Assembly: GCA_010015805.1 (NCBI GenBank)
Contig: ML978128.1
Location: 434,001 to 498,000 of the forward strand
From: Rhizodiscina lignyota
Lineage: Eukaryota > Ascomycota > Dothideomycetes > Aulographales > Rhizodiscinaceae
Direction: 5' to 3'
Length of the DNA stretch: 64,000 bases
The translations under genes were made by a program, and so were the position numbers. Under the pieces are notes generated by a model, which was not told where the DNA came from, did not search any database, and saw only the letters and a program-made list of their open reading frames with translations. Below are positions 35,077-46,736 of this stretch, piece after piece; position 1 is the stretch's first letter, and every line of letters starts with the position of its first letter.

Positions 35077-36260
35077 TCAAACCTTCCTCATTCGTCGATT
35101 GTAGTCCTTATTATACATCCCATATGTGACCTCACCCTCTGAAGCTCTTAGCCCTCCCACGCCACACTCCTCTGGCTCCATTTCTTTCAGTCCGTGCAAG
35201 GGGTCCTTGAGCTTCGGGAATATATTCAACGAATTGTTCCTTCCCATGTCCACAAAGTCTCTTTCACTCACGTTGACGCTAACGTACTCGTCCCACCAGC
35301 AGCTCCCATTCGGGATGCTCTCAAATGGGTAGTCAATGGAAAAGGCGATGCTTCGGGCTCCGATCTCCGTCATTGCGCATATCAGGGCGGGAGTACTGAA
35401 GTGTCCAGACGTCGTGATGAAGATTTGGCTGCCAAAGTAATCGCGGACGAGTTTGTCTTTCCGCATCGGCATGTTGGGAAAGCGGTTGCGGTCCAGTTTG
35501 TGGTCTATGCGGTAAAGATCGTAGGGACTGCTTCAAGTCAGAGATCACATCGACGACGCTTGAGCTCGACTTACATATGCTCTCCCATATGTCCAATAAC
35601 GAGCTTTAGCTTTGGGAATCGGTCGAGTACGCCCGCTGTGACTATTCCAAGAAGATGTGCGTTCACCCTGTTTGCGTAGCCCAGAGCTGAGAAGTCCAGC
35701 CAAGGTCGTCCCTTCCACAGCAACTCGTGAATCAGTTTGTTTGACGGTCTCGGATGGATGTAGACAGGGGCTTCGAGATCGTTCGCTGCTTTCCAGAAAG
35801 CATCATACTTGGGGTCGTCATAAAAGACAATACCCTGCCCGTCTTCGCCTACAGATTGGAAATCATTTATCATCGCGCCCACAAAACCCTTCTTCTCCGT
35901 CATGCACCTTTTCAGCTCTTCCGCCGCTTGCGCCGGATCATGCATGCTCAGCGCCGCAACGGCGGCGAACCTCTTTGGATTCTTTAGCAATTCTTGCTCC
36001 AGGTAGTCATTGGCGAGACGCGCCATGTCCTCTGACTCCTTTTGGTTTGCGATAGCCTGGCAGCCAGGAGCGTTCAGTGACAGGACCATGAACTCGACAT
36101 CGTTCTCGTCCATCTCCCTCAACCGCTTCCCATGAATGTCTAGGAGATTGCCCGTAAGGTCATCGCCAATGACGCCTTTCGAGGCAAAGCTGCTCGGATT
36201 GAAGTACTCGAGGAGTTCTGGGATGGTGAAGCACTCTTCGAGGGCGATCTTGCCTTTCAT
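35077..36260 (-). CDS. Amidohydrolase, 2,3-dihydroxybenzoate decarboxylase type
   Basis: Exons 36260..35575 and 35527..35077, joined by a 47-bp intron, encode about 378 residues. The family (ACMSD-like non-oxidative decarboxylases) uses a metal held by Glu8 in KIALEE, His169 in YIHPR and Asp294 in SIDYPFE, with the conserved GHMGEH (His224, His228) completed at the splice site. All are present. The blocks LSLNAPGCQ, VAALSMHDPAQAAEEL and WITTSGHFST-like ITTSGHFSTPAL match fungal 2,3-dihydroxybenzoate decarboxylases, which turn 2,3-dihydroxybenzoate into catechol. A C-terminal extension of about 50 residues is longer than in the Aspergillus enzyme. It is divergent from the FAD monooxygenase, with 617 bp between the starts. 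Gamma-resorcylate decarboxylase is the main alternative. Confidence 0.88.
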
Positions 36261-36877
36261 CTTGGATGTGCCGACTCAATTGAGGCTTCAGAGGAAGATA
36301 TTATGACTAGTATCAGGGAAAGCGAAGCAAGGAGCTGAGAAACGCGCAAAGGAATCCTTTGAACGAAACCAACTTGAAAAGAAGACGCGTTTTGATGCTT
36401 GACGTGACGAAATCCAAATACGTTGCCAATTGCGGTGTCGGGCACTTCGGCATCTACAACGGGAGAACTGCCATGACATTTCAATCCATGTTTAATCCCA
36501 CGTGAGCCAGAATAAGGCCAATCGTGGCATGGATGAAGTGACATGCAATCGTATTGAGGAAGCTCCGGAGGGGTCCAAAGTGGAGAGTGGAGGTGTGGGG
36601 AAGATCCGGGGAGTTAGCTGACGTATGACAACGCGTCGCGTACAAACTTACCTTTATAGTCCAATGTGAGGCACTCATATACATACCAGCGCGGATGAAC
36701 CCATGGACAGGTCTCCGGGACGGATCGAGGCTCAAATGCACATGTGGCCTGCCGAATACCGTTGCCGCTGCCCAGAGTGGAGGTGAGCTTATTGGGCGTG
36801 ACTAGACCCATTCACAGACTTCATCAGTTTACTTCAGTTATTTCTCGACTTCATTTCTCGGTTACCATTCAAAGGAA
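36261..36877. promoter_or_regulatory. Divergent promoter between decarboxylase and FAD monooxygenase
   Basis: 617 bp between two start codons pointing away from each other, with no credible gene inside. A shared control region for the two aromatic-acid enzymes is plausible. I see no binding site I can name with confidence. Confidence 0.5.
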
Positions 36878-38295
36878 ATGGTGTCAGAGACAAGGGCCTT
36901 TCGCATTGCCGTCATAGGCGGTGGAATTGGCGGTCTCTGTGCCACACTCTCACTCCATCACCATTGCAAACAACTAAATGTTGACATCAATGTCTACGAG
37001 CAAGCAGCACAGTACAAGGAGATTGGAGCAGGTATAGGAATAGGCGTCAATGCGGCAAAGTTACTTCACAAACTTGAATTTGGAGAAGAGGTGAACAAGA
37101 TTGCAGGTCATCGTAACGGAGTGTGGATATCATTTAGGCGATATGATACAGGTGCCGATATCATTACGGTGCCAGCAGACGATACGAAGACCATTCGCCA
37201 GTTACCAGTGCATCGAGCGGAATTCTTAGACTTGCTAGTGCGCGTGATAAAGGAGAGAAATGCCGCGACTTTGCACACGAACAAGGCGTGCCAGAAAGTT
37301 ATTGTAGGTATGAACTCTACACTGAAGCAGAACCTACACTAACCGAGACTCAGGATAACGGATCCGATGTGACCATCCAATTCAAAGACGGCACTTCGGC
37401 ATCTGCAGACTTGGTCGTTGGCTGCGATGGCATCCACTCTGTCCTCCGCTCACAGTTTTATACTGACAATCCAAGGTACAGCGGCCGCACCTGTTATCGA
37501 GGTCTCGTGCCAATATCACAGCTTGAATCCTGGTGGCCACTGAAGACCTACTCTGCGAGCTGGCTTGGACCCGATCGACATCTGCTCGTTTTCCCAATAA
37601 GCGACAACAAAACCCTCAACATTGTTGCATTCGTCGCGACGCCGGAATCAGAGCTGGGTGGCCTCAAGGAAAGCTGGACCGCGACGGGAGATCGAAACGA
37701 TACGCTCAAAGCGTTCGAGGATTTCGATGAGACGGTACGGAAGGTGATCGGGTCGATGCCCGAGAGACCGTCAAAATGGGTTCTGAACGACAGAGAGCCG
37801 CTAGACCAGTGGGTATTTGCAGGAGGGAAGGTGGTGCTCATGGGTGATGCCGCTCACGCTATGCTTCCACATCAAGGAGCAGGGGCTGGCCAGGCGATCG
37901 AGGATGGATACATTCTGGCTCGTGCTGTCCAAGATCACCTTCGTGCTGTGCGTAGTTCCTCGAATGGTCATGCATACGGCCACTCGGGCGACGGAAAAGA
38001 TGACGGCGCCAGTCTTCAGCGGTACATGGGCCTATATCAGAGTGTGAGGCTCCCACGAGCGCAGCAAGCACAAGCTACAGCACGACAAGCAGGAGAGGTT
38101 TATGAGATGCAAAGACCAGACATGGTCGGAAAAAGTTACGATGACTGTCTCCCACTGGTCAGAGACGCGCTCAAAGACCGCATGAAATGGGTGTGGACGG
38201 CCGATATTGACGATGCTTACGAGAAAGCAAGAGCAGCTGTGATATCAGGACATTCGGGAATAGGTGATGACTATTCGGGTACTGTTGCGAGCTAA
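36878..38295 (+). CDS. FAD-dependent monooxygenase, salicylate hydroxylase type
   Basis: Exons 36878..37303 and 37354..38295, joined by a 50-bp intron (GTAGGT...ACTCAG), encode about 455 residues. The Rossmann motif IGGGIGGL starts near residue 13. The second FAD/NADPH motif LVVGCDGIHS and the third motif LMGDAAHAMLPHQGAGAGQA are intact, as in group A aromatic hydroxylases. ICYRGLV-like TCYRGLVP and the C-terminal WVWTADIDD region fit fungal salicylate hydroxylases, which convert salicylate to catechol with loss of CO2. Together with the decarboxylase, which also yields catechol, it suggests catabolism of ortho-hydroxybenzoates. Substrate is inferred; a 6-hydroxynicotinate- or orsellinate-type substrate cannot be excluded. 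Confidence 0.88.
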
Positions 38296-38409
38296 ACGAC
38301 GAACTATAGATCTAGTCTTCTTTCGAAAAGACGAAGGTGTAGAATAATCAGAGCAGCGATTTAGCTGGTACCTCAACAGGTATTAGAGTCAGGATGTCCT
38401 GCGATTTCT

Positions 38410-40059
<1,650 letters not shown>

Positions 40060-41403
40060 TGTGAATGTACAATCAGGAATTGAAGCTTGATTGGAGTTTT
40101 TAAGGGAAATAGACTCGTGCGAGAATCAGATATAAGAACGGAAAGCCCCAAAAGGTTCTCAGCTAATACTCGAGTGGTCGTGGCGAGCCTTAGTTATGGA
40201 ATCAGGGCGACTGGCCACAGCGCTAGGGAGGTGAGATCTGGTCGCCGCTTACTACGCAGGAATGAGAGTCGAATGTTTTGGAACCCCAAATCTTTTGGAA
40301 AAGTTTGCTCTTTCCAGGCTCCCGCGAAAATTGAAGGAAAATGCATCGTGCTCCAGCATGACCCTCGAAATTGAATTAGCATCGATTGCGTGCTCGACTT
40401 AACTCATTTTCCCCGCAGCGTCGCCGCTACCGGCGCGCCATTGGTTAGGAAGGTACGGGAACTTCTTAAAGAAGGCAAAGACGGGAGCTGACTTGGACGC
40501 GTCGACCATCATTCTCCATCCTTCTGGGCCATTGAAGGGAGAGTGAGAAGTCGTATTAAAACATTACTTTGTCACGGACCTCGCCAGACGTATGAGCGTC
40601 GGCCGCTTTATCGTGCGGACGTTCCAGGCACCGCCAGGGGGGCATATGCCGAACGAGGTTAAGCGCATACGCTTGCTGTCAGGCCCAAACCTCGAAGAGT
40701 TTTTGATAAGTCCAGAAACTCAAGCTCACGTTAACTCAGGCTTTCAGCTCTATCCCCAGTGTCACCTTCCCCTGAATAATACTGCACCGAGAGCTCCCAT
40801 GAGATGTCCATTATATGATAATCAGTAGCTCTTATCTAAGCATCTCTCTGAACCTTCTCCTTGCGAGGTAGCTTTGTCCCACTACAGAATCCTCAGTTCA
40901 GGCAGGTTACTTTTCAGCGATCATGCAGATGGCTTCAATTGACCCGACAGCTTAGTAGATGTATTAAATTTCGTTTGTAGCATTGCCCTTGGGGTTTCTC
41001 TTGGCATTTTGAGAATGTCAAACCTGCCTCTGTGCAACGACAAATCCAAGAGAGATTTCGAAAGAGCGAACAAGGGATTGCGTCTTACCAAGGAGACTGT
41101 GAGCTTGGCGTACGGGCCTCGATCAAGAATACTATATCAAAAACAAAAGAGGCAAACAGTCTATTGTGACGACTGATGTCGAGCGTCTCTTGGACGACGA
41201 GAAACGACACTGGGAGCGCGGACAATGAATAAGAGAGAGCCTGATGCTTTATATCATGATATTTACGCCGGCAAGCTATGTGAAAGATTAAGCAAGGGAC
41301 ATGATGTCACTGCATGCTCTGCGGAGAGACCAATCACATCTCAGATTTATCTTTGAATGAAAAATAGCCTTATCGCAGAAATGTTTCGGCGGATATATAC
41401 ACA
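40060..41403. other. Intergenic, no gene seen
   Basis: About 1.3 kb between the sulfhydrylase start and the 3' end of the MBL-fold gene. One open frame of 78 codons at 40592-40828 has no recognisable content. The part next to 40060 is the sulfhydrylase promoter. Confidence 0.4.
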
Positions 41404-42630
41404 TCAAGGCTTATACTCGCTCCAATCCGTGAGCTCGCCATCTTTCATCAGTCCTGGCGTGATCCAAGGGGCCGACTCCTTCCCATCAACCGGAATCGCA
41501 TTCAAGAAACCCCATCGCCCATTCGGCTTCCAGCCCTTCTTCTGCCAGTCATTCAACGTCCCATTCGGGAAGAAGTCGACAACCTTCGGCAACGCCTCGT
41601 CGTGCGCAATGCAGACCATAACATTCGGACTGGCGTCAAACTCCTGCAAAGCGTTGATAGATCGCTGTGCCGCGGGCGGCTCCACATACCAGCTCTCTGC
41701 TGCATCGCTCACTTCATAGTACGGAGACGTCCTCTCCTTGCCCTTGTTGGGATGCGCGGCTGTGAAAATCGAGCATGGACATGGTGTAGTGAATCTGGCA
41801 GGGTCTAACGGAACGCCCTTTGGTATCTCCGCTGGCATCGGAGCATATTGCGTCGGTCTGAATGAGCCTCCGAAATGGCACACGTCTCCGCCGCAAAACA
41901 CAAATGTGTCTTTCGTGGTTCTAGCAAGCCCAGAGATGTGGCCGGTTGCATGTCCAGGCACATTGAGGATATAGAAAGAGCCATCGCCGAAATAGTCGTA
42001 TGCTTCAAACTGCCCAATCTTAAAGTCTGGGGAGAATTCAGGCTCTCGCACGGTGCGGCCTTCAAAATCTGTCTCGAGCAGATGCGCGTCCTCCTGGGCT
42101 GGATACCCAGGCATGAAGTTCTTCTTGAACCCTGGCCCAACAATCAACTCGGCAGATTTCGGGAAAAGAGAGGGGTCTCCCAAATGGTCCCAATGCCTGG
42201 TTTTGGATTATTATATATCGCCCACTGAGAGTAAAATAGAGTTAGTTACTTGCCAGTGACTGATAACCATAGCGCTGATCTTGCTGATATCGACGCCACC
42301 TTCCGTGAGGATTTCGTCGACACCCTTCGTAATGTTCACTGCTGGGATGAGTTTTTTAATCGTAGCGAATGTGTTGGGAGAAAAGTTCCAATAGTCTTTG
42401 CGGCCTCCAAGGTCGAAGAGGATCTCCTTTCCAGAGGGATGGCGGATGTGGAAGCAGAATGTCGGCAGATTGAGATATGGATGTCCCTTGATGATTGGTT
42501 TCACAAAACCACTAGAAGGGCAGACGATATCACATTGCGCGTTGATGATAGATAGCTGCACGGCAGTGTCTCCTTTCGGAAGGTGGAGGTCTGGCGTTGG
42601 CTCAGGCTGGATATCTCCTTGAGACGACAT
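41404..42630 (-). CDS. Metallo-beta-lactamase-fold hydrolase (lactonase-like), GC-AG intron
   Basis: Exons 42630..42254 and 42196..41404 encode about 389 residues. The zinc motif HWHWDH is formed only when a 57-bp intron with a GCAAGT donor and an ACCAG acceptor is removed; no GT donor fits the frame. Other metal ligands are His in NVPGHATGH, Asp in FCGGDVCHFGG and His in VMVCIAHDEAL. The strand-helix pattern (LFDLGGRKDYWNF; AMVISHW) fits the AHL-lactonase/AttM-like branch widely spread in fungi. There is no signal peptide, so it is probably cytosolic and cleaves lactones or other esters. The exact substrate is unknown. Confidence 0.85.
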
Positions 42631-43159
42631 TGTGGACGAATTTGAGAAGTTGAAAGCAAATAGAAGTGATAGTCAAACTTGCCTACTCGGCCTGGGTTTG
42701 GGCCTCGTTTATGTAGCACTCGGTCCGCCGCTTGGAGCTGCGGGGAACGGTGTAAAGCTAGAGGGGCGGAGGGGCTTCCCTCCATTGGGACCTGCGCCAT
42801 GATGAAGTTAAGGGCGGTGGCGCCCACCGCCCTCGGATACTGTGCGGCAATAACCTGGAAATAGGTTAGCATGATAAAAGCGGAAGCACAAAAGGGCCCA
42901 GCAGCCAGTTTGATCTGCAGAGGTGCACGCGAGGCAATGCAGATTTGGCATGAAGAGCAAACGCATAGGTAGAAAGCGGTAACTGCCGCCTGCGGACGTG
43001 TCAGAGGGATTGGTGCATGTCCCGAAGTTTTCCCATCTACCAGGCACCCACCCACCAACCACAGAGCTTCGCGACAATGACATAGCTTCGAGCTCCACCA
43101 CGCGACAGAAACCTCTCTCCCACAACGATTTCATGAACAAGCATGAACAGCGCGTCACA
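42631..43159. promoter_or_regulatory. Divergent promoter, MBL-fold gene / seipin
   Basis: About 530 bp between divergent starts. Open frames on both strands here continue from the neighbouring genes' leaders and use non-ATG starts; no separate gene is supported. Confidence 0.45.
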
Positions 43160-44543
43160 ATGGCAAGTCGTGCAGCAGAAGAGGAAGAAGAGGCCAGTTT
43201 GACCTTTCAGGTATGTGCTTCGAATTTCTCCATCGCGCATCTGAGTTTCACTCGAATTTCACTAAGTGCAGCGCAGGAGATCGTCCTCTCACCATTCCGA
43301 ATCATCTTCTCGCGCGAAGTTCTGCGTGTAGTCTTCAACAGCGCTATCCTCTTAATCACTGGCCTTGTTCTGCTCGCCGCCGCCGCAACGGTCTACATCC
43401 TCTTCTACAACTCCTACATCCCCATCCAGGGCTTCACTCGCGCGGTCCACCTTCAATTCGATCCTACAAACCATCATCATCCGTTCGGGGTGGTGCCAAT
43501 TGGACACGATGTCGTGACTGCGCAACCATACGATGTCCATGTTGCCCTCAATCTCCCGCGCACTCCCGAGAATCGTGGTGCGGGCAACTTCATGCTCGAC
43601 CTGCGCCTTCATGGCCCATCCACAAGCAAAGTTTCGGCAGCAGTGATGGAGGCAGTCATGGGAGATGCGGCTCCAGAGGTATTAGCGCACGCACGACGAC
43701 CTGCGATCTTGACTTACTACACTCCAACCCTAGAAAGTATTCGCAATGCGATTCGACTACCGGCGTACTTAAGCGGCTGGGGTAGAGATGCGGAGGTGCT
43801 GAAGATCTCGTTAATGGAAGGTGTCGTTTTCCCAAGAGGCTGGAAGAATATACCAGCGACCGCTCGACTCGAGTTGCACAGCGACACGAAACTGCAAGTA
43901 TACGCAGCGAGCCTCATATTCAGGGCGCGGTTCGGGGGCTTGAGGTAAGCAAATTCACTTCGGTCTAACGAAACAAGCTCCGGAGTTAATGTGCCTCAGA
44001 TACTTGATGTACAACTATCGCCTCACCTGCTTCGTCCTCTTCACTCTTGTCTTCTGGGCCGCCGAGGTCACCGCCGTCATCTTCTTCTGGGCTATCCTAT
44101 CGTACCTCGTCTTCCCTTCGAAATCCACTGGACGTGCGAAAATTGAGGCAAAGGAGGAGGACAGTGAAAGTGGCATAAAGGCTGAGCCAGGCGGAGCAGC
44201 AGAAGAGGACTTGTCAGAAGGACTCTCCGAGACTGAGCGCACTTTCCCTACATACTCGAGGCAGCCTCCGTTGCGCTACATTTCACCGGCAGTCAAGGAA
44301 GAAGCGGAAAAGAAAGATGAGCATGGAGAGCTTCCTGCTGCTGCTGTGGAGGCCGATGATGAAGATGAGGATGCTGACTTCATTGCCGACGACCCGCGTC
44401 CTATTCGGGGCTTGCATTCCGATTCTGGCCTGGGTACAAGCATGGAGAGCAGCGCCGCGAGACGTGAATCGGTGAGGAGGCGCAGATCTGGTGGATCTGG
44501 TGGATCCGGTGGATCTGGAGTTACGGACTTTCACGACACGTAA
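43160..44543 (+). CDS. SEI1: Seipin
   Basis: Exons 43160..43210, 43277..43944 and 44000..44543 encode about 420 residues. Seipin shapes ER-lipid droplet contacts. The first membrane helix (LLITGLVLLAAAATVYILFY) is followed by the family hallmark NSYIPIQGFTRAVHLQF. The lumenal beta-sandwich (YDVHVALNLPRTPEN, NFMLDLRLHGP, RRPAILTYYTPTLESIRN) and the second helix (CFVLFTLVFWAAEVTAVIFF) follow. The cytosolic tail is acidic and ends in a GGS tripeptide run. Intron 1 (66 bp, GTATGT...GCGCAG) is a multiple of three with no stop, so its retention would insert 22 residues before the first helix. The start at 43160 has a good context; an upstream in-frame ATG at 43133 is possible. Confidence 0.9.
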
Positions 44544-44864
44544 TGACTTGCTTAAGATACCCTGATGCGAGAACTGAGCGCAAAGCGCTCTCTCGCTGGT
44601 TTTTGCTAGGGAAATAGTTTACAATGCTACGGGAGTTCAGCATGGGTATCGTGCTCCTCAATCATTTCAAGTGCCCTCTGGACGCCATGCTTCTAAGTAA
44701 ATGCAGTCGTGAAAAGGGAGTATTATCCGTGAAACAAAGTGTGAGAATCAATCAAAACAAAGCAAAACGTGTGTGTCCATCAAAAGAAAGGACTCGAAGG
44801 GAATTCCCGTAAATGCAAGTTTTTGCGTTCCCGTCAAGTAACAGTGAGTGAAGTGCGGTTTGCT
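44544..44864. other. Convergent 3' ends
   Basis: About 320 bp between the seipin stop and the WD40 gene stop; only 3' untranslated sequence is expected. No gene seen. Confidence 0.5.
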
Positions 44865-46477
44865 TCACCAGAAGAATTTCTGGATACGAGAACCAATCGC
44901 AGCGCATATCGTTGGCGGGCCCTCATCATTCTCCACAATCCGAACACACCGATTCCACACGTCTTCGTCGCGGCGAGTCTGCATTCTCTGCTTCCATCCC
45001 CTCTCGTGGCGACCGGTGCGCAGGGAGAAGACCTGGAGTCCGCCGGCACCGTCGCCCGCCGCAATGATGCCAAGGTCGGCGTTGACATCGAATCCGACCG
45101 GGTACGTGTATTCGTTTTCGTATGCGAAGCGAATCACCGGAGTCGTAGAGTTTGACACTTTGGGGTACGGTATCATCGTATGTGCGTTAATGGGAGATGC
45201 CGCCTTGGTCATGCGTAGGTCGTAAAGGCACAGCGAACTCTTCAGCCCACAGACTGCAACAAGTGATTCGTTACCTGCACGCTTGACACCCACGACTGGG
45301 CCACCGTGGAACAACCTCAGACTTGTGCCATTACTGCGAGAGTCCCAGAGGCGAACGGTTGCGTTTCTAAGGCCGGCCGCGAGGGTATTAGGACTCAGCC
45401 AGTCAAGTGCAAGGACGTCGCTCGTTGTACTCATTGCCTGCCGGAACTGCCAGTCGTTCTCGCCGTAGAGTTGGATGACGCCATTCGATGTTCCGATCGC
45501 AACGTTCTCGGTGGGCCCGGAAGCATTGAACTGATTGAATGTGGACGCCCAGATTGTGTCGACGTCCGGACGAAACTGTAACGACAGTCCAGGATTTGTA
45601 GGGGACGAGTATTGTCCCATTCTCAACAAGTTTCTTCCGGTCCTGCGAAAGGTTTCGGGCTGGTGAGTTGCTTTTGTGATGTACACTACTGGCGCCTGGT
45701 GCGAGCCCGTTGATGTAGCGACGATCGTATTGGACGGCGACATGCTGATTGATGAAATCGTTGATCGGAAAGCCATCATCACCCAGGGGCTGGCGCCTTC
45801 CGCTCCTCTGTTCTCGGCATTCTCATCCTTTGGCGGGAACGCTATTACGTTACCGATGCCTTTAGCATCAGCGACGCCGAGGATAAATCCACCAGTTATC
45901 CTATCGATATCGAAGCAGTTAATGTCGGGTCTGTTTAGACCCATGGCATATTCCCTTTCGAGGTTGACGCTCCATTGATTACCCAGCTGTTCAACGACGC
46001 ACTCGCTTCTCGCACGGAGGAAGCCTGGCTGGCGGCATCCCAACTCTCGGTGTAGAGCAACACCAGCGATGCTAGCTGACTGCAGGACACGCGAGCGTTG
46101 GAGAAGTTCTTGTTGCTTTGTCTGTACGAATGCTTCGGATCGCTTTCGCTTCTTGATGGTAAGTTAGTAGTGCCGCCGATATCAAAAACACAAGTGAGAC
46201 AAACAAAAACACAGCGTTGCAAAATTTAATCACGGCAAAGCATACTCTATGAGAAACTGAAAGATCACGATAGACTTGCCTTGCTCTCTTGCTTCGCCTT
46301 ATTTACGGCCTCTTGGGAATATTTGCTTCCTCTCGGCGCGACATGGTTTGCCTCGATCTTGAAGTATTTCTTCTTTTCGGGGTCTGTGACCGTGAGACTG
46401 CCAAAATTCAACTACACTTCGAAAATCGGATACAGACCAAAGTAGAAGCCAGGTAGCTCCCTGCCGTTTGCTGCCAT
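44865..46477 (-). CDS. WD40 protein, DCAF4-like, with a GC-AG intron
   Basis: Exons 46477..46438, 46383..46280 and 46151..44865 encode about 476 residues. The start MAANGRELPGFYF-DPEKKKYFKI matches the N-terminus of DDB1- and CUL4-associated factor 4, where the motif leads a WD40 propeller. The propeller is visible as ALDWLSPNTLAAGLRNATVRLWDSRS-like repeats (kept short here: LAAGLRNATVRLWDSR), VAVCGLKSSLCLYDLRM and IIAAGDGAGGLQVFSLRTG. DCAF proteins recruit substrates to CRL4 ubiquitin ligases. Intron 1 is 54 bp. Intron 2 is 128 bp with donor AAG|GCAAGT, a CTAAC branch site and a CAAG acceptor; no GT donor keeps the frame. It shares a 259-bp divergent promoter with the SelO gene. Confidence 0.85.
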
Positions 46478-46736
46478 CGCGCCGAACGCGCGTTCTTGGA
46501 CGGAGTGGAATTTTGAAGAGAAAGCAGGTGTTGTATGCAAAGCAGAAGTGTCAAAAGGTCGGAAACGAGGTGTTGTGTGATCCGCCCCAGCCATACCCTT
46601 TTGGGACAATCTGGGGTATGCATAATGACGCCACAACCGCGTATCCGCTCATCCTCGGTGCTCAGCGTGGCTAAAACAATTATCTGATAATGGCCTGGTC
46701 TTACCCATCTCCAACTACTTCCCCAATTCCTATTTC

